From contig CAZOVB010000009.1 in the NCBI GenBank assembly GCA_964583095.1, forward strand, positions 1-64,000: DNA of 64,000 nt, given 5' to 3'. The stretch comes from CAZOVB01 sp964583095. Lineage in GTDB: Bacteria > Planctomycetota > Phycisphaerae > SM23-33. The position numbers were made by a program, and so were the translations under genes. Under the pieces are notes generated by a model. It had not been told where the DNA came from, searched no databases, and was given only the letters and a program-made list of their open reading frames with translations. Shown here one piece after another: positions 60,797-64,000 of the stretch (position 1 is the first letter of the stretch; the number at the start of each line of letters is the position of its first letter).

Positions 60797-63400
60797 TCAG
60801 CGATCGTCCTTGGCCTTGACGACCACGTCGATGATCACGACCTGCGAGGCACCTTCGCAGCGGGCGCGAAGCCTGTGCGTCCCGGGCCCCAGCTGCAGCG
60901 GCTGACTGTACGCGACGAATTGCCCGGGCTCTTCGTCCTTGGCCAGCGCGTACTGAAGGGATTCGCCTTCCTTGGGCGCCGCGAGGGTAACCCGGACCCT
61001 CTCGGGATACGAGCCGTCCCGATTGGTCTTGGCTTTGCAAGTGACCCGGACACCCGGCAGAACCTCCGCAGGGGATTGTTCAACCGACATGGTCGCGGTG
61101 GCATTGCCGCCGCTGCCGTCGTGGCCGGAAAGGATCGGCCCCAGGAAGGTTTCGCGCTTTGCCTCCAGCTCCATGGAGCCCAGTTGCAGCCATTCCTTTC
61201 CGTCGGCACTTGCGTACCCGGTGATGCTTGTGCCCCGCCGTGTCATCCGCAACCAGCGAACCGGTCCGGAGAGCTTGCGATGCGAACGGGCGCGGAGCGA
61301 ACCCCATGGCGAGTAGTTCGGCTTGCCCTGCATCAGCGGAGTAGCGGATTCTTTGAGATCCACATACACCGTAGCAAAGCGGACCTTGTCGGCGAAGCCT
61401 TCGCGCAAGCTCAGGCCCGGCTGGGCGGCATCTCCCTTGAGCGATTCGATCTTGGCCACGACGTCGAAATCTCCCTGGACCTGCGTAAAAGCCAGCGCGC
61501 CCTGGTCGTTTCGGAGGTCCAGGCCATCTGCGCTGCATTGCAGGGTGAACGCCTTGTCCTGTGCTGTGACCTGACCGACGTGTCTCGGGCTGCCGATTGC
61601 TGTCGCATGCCACCCTTGAGGCAAGCCCGTCGGTGCCGGGGCTGAGACGATCTTGATCCGTTTGCCTGTAAAACCACCCGTGCCGTCCGAGGCGATCAGA
61701 TGAACGTCGTGAATCTTTCCGAGGCTCTCTTCGGGGACCTGCCAGCGGAATCGCCCCTGGCCGGTGGTGCCGACATCCCCGGCCCAGCGGTAGAAGATTA
61801 CGGGATAGCCCTCCGGGTCCCGGGCCTTGTATTCGAAAGACGCCTCGCTGCCGGGCGGAGCCCAGAGTGTCTGATGCGTCAAGCCTTGAAACTCGATCAG
61901 CGGCCGCTTGTTCTGCGTGACGTCGTACTTGACGTATTTGGTATCGTTTCGCCTGCGCCGGCCATAGTGAAGCCAGTCGCTGCGCTCGTTCTTCTCGGGC
62001 CAGTAGAAATTCACGAAAACCGGATTGCTGGGGATGCCCTGGCCGTTTCGGGCGACGGCGATTACGGGGATGCGTCCCTTGGGCAAGGCCGGGTCGTGCC
62101 GGCAGACAATGTCGTAGACGCCTTCGGACACTTCCTTGACGCTCACGTTCTTCTGGTTGGGATAGACCCGTTCGAGATGAAAAGACAGGGGCCTGTCTTC
62201 CAAATCGTAGCTGTCGCGCATGTCCAGGCGGAGGGTAATTGTTTCTTCGGGATTGCCCCAGATGCGAAGAAGGGTTTTGTTGACGGCCTGGAGGCGCGGA
62301 TCGGTCGGCCGGGCCTGGACAATCCGCTTACCGTTCTTCTCTACCGAGAGGCTCAGGAGCTTGAGAATCGCCACCGGGGGAGGAGCCTTCATGCCGTGGG
62401 CGGTGTCGATCATCCCGCCGATGTGCAGGGGATCCCTGTAGCCGTGGTAGGCCAGGTTGCTTCGGGCATAGTGCCAGTGCGATACATCTCCATGACTGGA
62501 ATAAGCCACCCGGTGTCGCAGTTCGGATTCGTAGGCAAGGGGCTGTCCCTGTTCGTCCACGTATGGCAGGGAGGCTTTGAAGAACGTCAGAAGCGCTGGA
62601 GCGTAGGCCCCGTGCAGCTTGAGGGTGTCCTTGATCTGGCGGGACATGCAGGCACCGGCCACGAGCATCTTGGTCAGCGCGTAGACTTCGCTGCTGGACT
62701 GGCCCACCGATTGGTAGGAATGTCCGTAGAGTCCGTCGTAATCATCGTGGACCTGCTGCGGGTCGTTGTCGTTGAAAGAAGCGTGTGAAGGTGTTCCCCG
62801 AACGCAGTTGAGAAAGAAGAAGGTCTTCTCGACCTCCAGGTTCGCGTTGTAGTCGTCGACGATATGTCGGCCCCGCCTGGCAAAGGACTGGCTGGTGAAA
62901 TTTACGCCCAGCTGCGCTCGGGTCGTGGGCCGATACGGCATGCCGTAGGTGATCCGGATGAACTCATCGCGGAACTGCATGCCGTCTTCGCCGTCGCCGA
63001 GGTTGATGCGGATCCCGCTATGGGAGAAGTCCATGGTCGCGTAGACGTCGTCCCAGAAGCCGGCGGCGTCTTTCGGGGGGGTGTCAAACTGCCGCAGCTT
63101 GGGCAACCGGGCCGGACCCGTGCCACGATCGCTGAAATCCGGATAGCGTCGATCTTCCCGAGCCGGTGGAGCGAACGTTTCGGTCTTGACACTGTTGGCC
63201 TGGTCGTGCCGGACCCGGCTGGAGTATTGAACCGGATCGGGGTCCCGGAACCAGAGCTTCCAGACAGGCCGATCGAAGAAAGGATTCTTGATTTGGCTTA
63301 CTTCCTCCGATTCGGCGTCCGCCTGGGCCCATGCCCAGTGAGCACAGGATGCCAGCGAAAGGGCAAAGGTCAGAAGCATAAGGTGAATGCGATGGGTCAT
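60797..63400 (-). CDS. Large secreted protein of unknown function
   Basis: An 867-residue exported protein. ATG 63400 is chosen because AAGGA lies seven bases upstream and a signal peptide follows (L-M-L-L-T-F-A-L-S-L-A-S-C-A-H-W-A-W-A). I do not recognise the N-terminal ~500 residues: they are rich in His, Tyr and Trp, with H-S-Y-Q-S-V-G-Q-S-S-S-E-V and S-S-H-G-D-V-S-H-W-H-Y, so a hydrolase is possible. Residues ~510-590 look like an Ig/PKD-like fold (D-P-E-G-Y-P-V-I-F-Y-R-W). Residues ~600-770 resemble the DUF1349 concanavalin-like domain (V-Q-G-D-F-D-V-V-A-K-I-E, A-S-A-D-G-K-E-W-L-Q-L-G-S). A last beta domain follows. It is 145 bases downstream of anmK on the same strand. Confidence 0.7.
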   Translation of the reverse strand: MTHRIHLMLLTFALSLASCAHWAWAQADAESEEVSQIKNPFFDRPVWKLWFRDPDPVQYSSRVRHDQANSVKTETFAPPAREDRRYPDFSDRGTGPARLPKLRQFDTPPKDAAGFWDDVYATMDFSHSGIRINLGDGEDGMQFRDEFIRITYGMPYRPTTRAQLGVNFTSQSFARRGRHIVDDYNANLEVEKTFFFLNCVRGTPSHASFNDNDPQQVHDDYDGLYGHSYQSVGQSSSEVYALTKMLVAGACMSRQIKDTLKLHGAYAPALLTFFKASLPYVDEQGQPLAYESELRHRVAYSSHGDVSHWHYARSNLAYHGYRDPLHIGGMIDTAHGMKAPPPVAILKLLSLSVEKNGKRIVQARPTDPRLQAVNKTLLRIWGNPEETITLRLDMRDSYDLEDRPLSFHLERVYPNQKNVSVKEVSEGVYDIVCRHDPALPKGRIPVIAVARNGQGIPSNPVFVNFYWPEKNERSDWLHYGRRRRNDTKYVKYDVTQNKRPLIEFQGLTHQTLWAPPGSEASFEYKARDPEGYPVIFYRWAGDVGTTGQGRFRWQVPEESLGKIHDVHLIASDGTGGFTGKRIKIVSAPAPTGLPQGWHATAIGSPRHVGQVTAQDKAFTLQCSADGLDLRNDQGALAFTQVQGDFDVVAKIESLKGDAAQPGLSLREGFADKVRFATVYVDLKESATPLMQGKPNYSPWGSLRARSHRKLSGPVRWLRMTRRGTSITGYASADGKEWLQLGSMELEAKRETFLGPILSGHDGSGGNATATMSVEQSPAEVLPGVRVTCKAKTNRDGSYPERVRVTLAAPKEGESLQYALAKDEEPGQFVAYSQPLQLGPGTHRLRARCEGASQVVIIDVVVKAKDDR

Positions 63401-63545
63401 CGGGAGTCCTTCTCTTTGCAGTTCATGCGAAGCTCTAACGAGGGGGCAAAGCCTTTCGGGCCGACACGCTCTGCCACAACATAACCCCGAACTCGTCGGG
63501 AAAACGCTGCAATTTCCGCGAATTTGTCCTGGCGGAATTCTCCTT

Positions 63546-64000
63546 TCAGAGGATCTCACTGCCGGGAGCAATCTTGCCCATGACCACGCGCCGGGAAGCA
63601 CCGGTTGCGCTGGGGACGTTGTTGGGACGCATCCAGATCGTCTCGCGGGCCAGGAGCGCATAGCAGACGGCCTGCTTCGCCTCGGCGGGGATGCCCAACT
63701 CGTCGATCAACTTCATCGGCGTGCCCGGCATACGCCTCTGAAGCATTTCCATAAGCTTCGGGTTGCGAGTCCCCCCCCCGGCCAGGAGTATTTCCTCCGG
63801 CCAGACCGGCAGGAATTTCCGGTAGGCATGGGCAATGGCTTCGGCGACAAAGCCGGTGGCGGTGGCGACGGTTTCGGCCGGTCGCAACCCCCGTTTGGTG
63901 GCGTCCCGGCAGAATTCCTCGGCGTAGGAAGCTCCAAAAGTGACCGGCCCTGCCGATCGGGGAGGCTGACGTCGGAAGAAGGGATTGGAGAGCCACATTT
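63546..64000 (-). CDS. anmK: Anhydro-N-acetylmuramic acid kinase, C-terminal part
   Basis: A partial gene; the 5' end lies beyond the right edge. About 150 C-terminal residues are visible: A-A-G/L-A-G-G-G-T-R-N-P-K-L-M-E-M-L (ATP-site region of the ASKHA fold), D-E-L-G-I-P-A-E-A-K-Q-A-V, Y-A-L-L-A-R-E-T-I and N-V-P-S-A-T-G-A-S-R, the family end signature. AnmK hydrolyses and phosphorylates 1,6-anhydro-MurNAc to MurNAc-6-phosphate in cell-wall recycling. Two residues differ from the usual ending (Q-A-V for E-A-L/I), probably harmless. Confidence 0.9.
   Translation of the reverse strand, partial: MWLSNPFFRRQPPRSAGPVTFGASYAEEFCRDATKRGLRPAETVATATGFVAEAIAHAYRKFLPVWPEEILLAGGGTRNPKLMEMLQRRMPGTPMKLIDELGIPAEAKQAVCYALLARETIWMRPNNVPSATGASRRVVMGKIAPGSEIL

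Overview
The window looks like one stretch of a GC-rich, Gram-negative, polysaccharide-degrading chromosome. A Planctomycetota bacterium (Phycisphaerae-like) is the most likely source, with Lentisphaerota or Verrucomicrobiota as alternatives. The assignment is an inference from gene content: four formylglycine sulfatases, very large secreted beta-helix proteins, PQQ/YVTN propellers, a hydrazine-synthase-alpha-like haem protein, uroporphyrinogen-decarboxylase-like methyltransferases, many AraC regulators, and no SusC/SusD pair. There is no rRNA, tRNA, CRISPR array or insertion sequence that I can recognise.

Layout. Bases 1-2.9 kb hold a GH2 glycosidase and the head of a GH3 enzyme, at visibly lower GC than the rest. 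Bases 2.9-5.9 kb are very GC-rich and hold an FAD oxidoreductase and a sulfatase. This part ends in a truncated glutaminase-like gene fused to the tail of a response regulator, so the left 6 kb is a mosaic of broken genes. From 6.4 kb onward genes are intact, at about 60-63 % GC. Bases 6.5-16 kb carry the first giant beta-helix protein, a sulfatase with a divergent AraC regulator, a UroD-like methyltransferase, a GlpM-like membrane protein and an SGNH hydrolase. Bases 16.3-20.8 kb carry an aldo/keto reductase, a KDG-kinase-like PfkB kinase and NAD synthetase. Bases 20.9-35.2 kb carry two more beta-helix paralogues that flank a lambda-carrageenase-like (GH150) enzyme, a MATE exporter and a CopB copper ATPase. 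Bases 36.5-45.6 kb carry a PQQ propeller, then a minus-strand operon of two sulfatases and a GH95 glycosidase with a divergent XylR/AraC regulator. Bases 45.6-56.7 kb carry a haem/propeller operon, a CobW + UroD-like operon with its own AraC regulator, and a YVTN-cytochrome c + RidA-like operon. Bases 56.9-60.8 kb form a phosphate module (Na/Pi cotransporter, PhoU, histidine kinase). The right end holds a large secreted protein of unknown function and the C-terminus of anhydro-MurNAc kinase.

How it works together (inference). GH150, GH2, GH95 and four sulfatases point to breakdown of a sulfated galactan or fucan, carrageenan being the best guess. The PfkB kinase and aldo/keto reductase would fit handling of the released sugar acids. 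The glycosidases and sulfatases carry no visible signal peptides, whereas the beta-helix proteins, SGNH hydrolase and propellers do. This suggests that secreted proteins bind or open the polymer and that sulfated oligosaccharides are finished inside the cell. Each catabolic module seems to have its own divergently transcribed AraC-type regulator.

The most interesting unexplained element is the family of three ~1150-1175-residue beta-helix/LamG proteins. They share a Trp-rich motif, flanking hairpin terminators and, in two cases, an identical 11-base upstream element.
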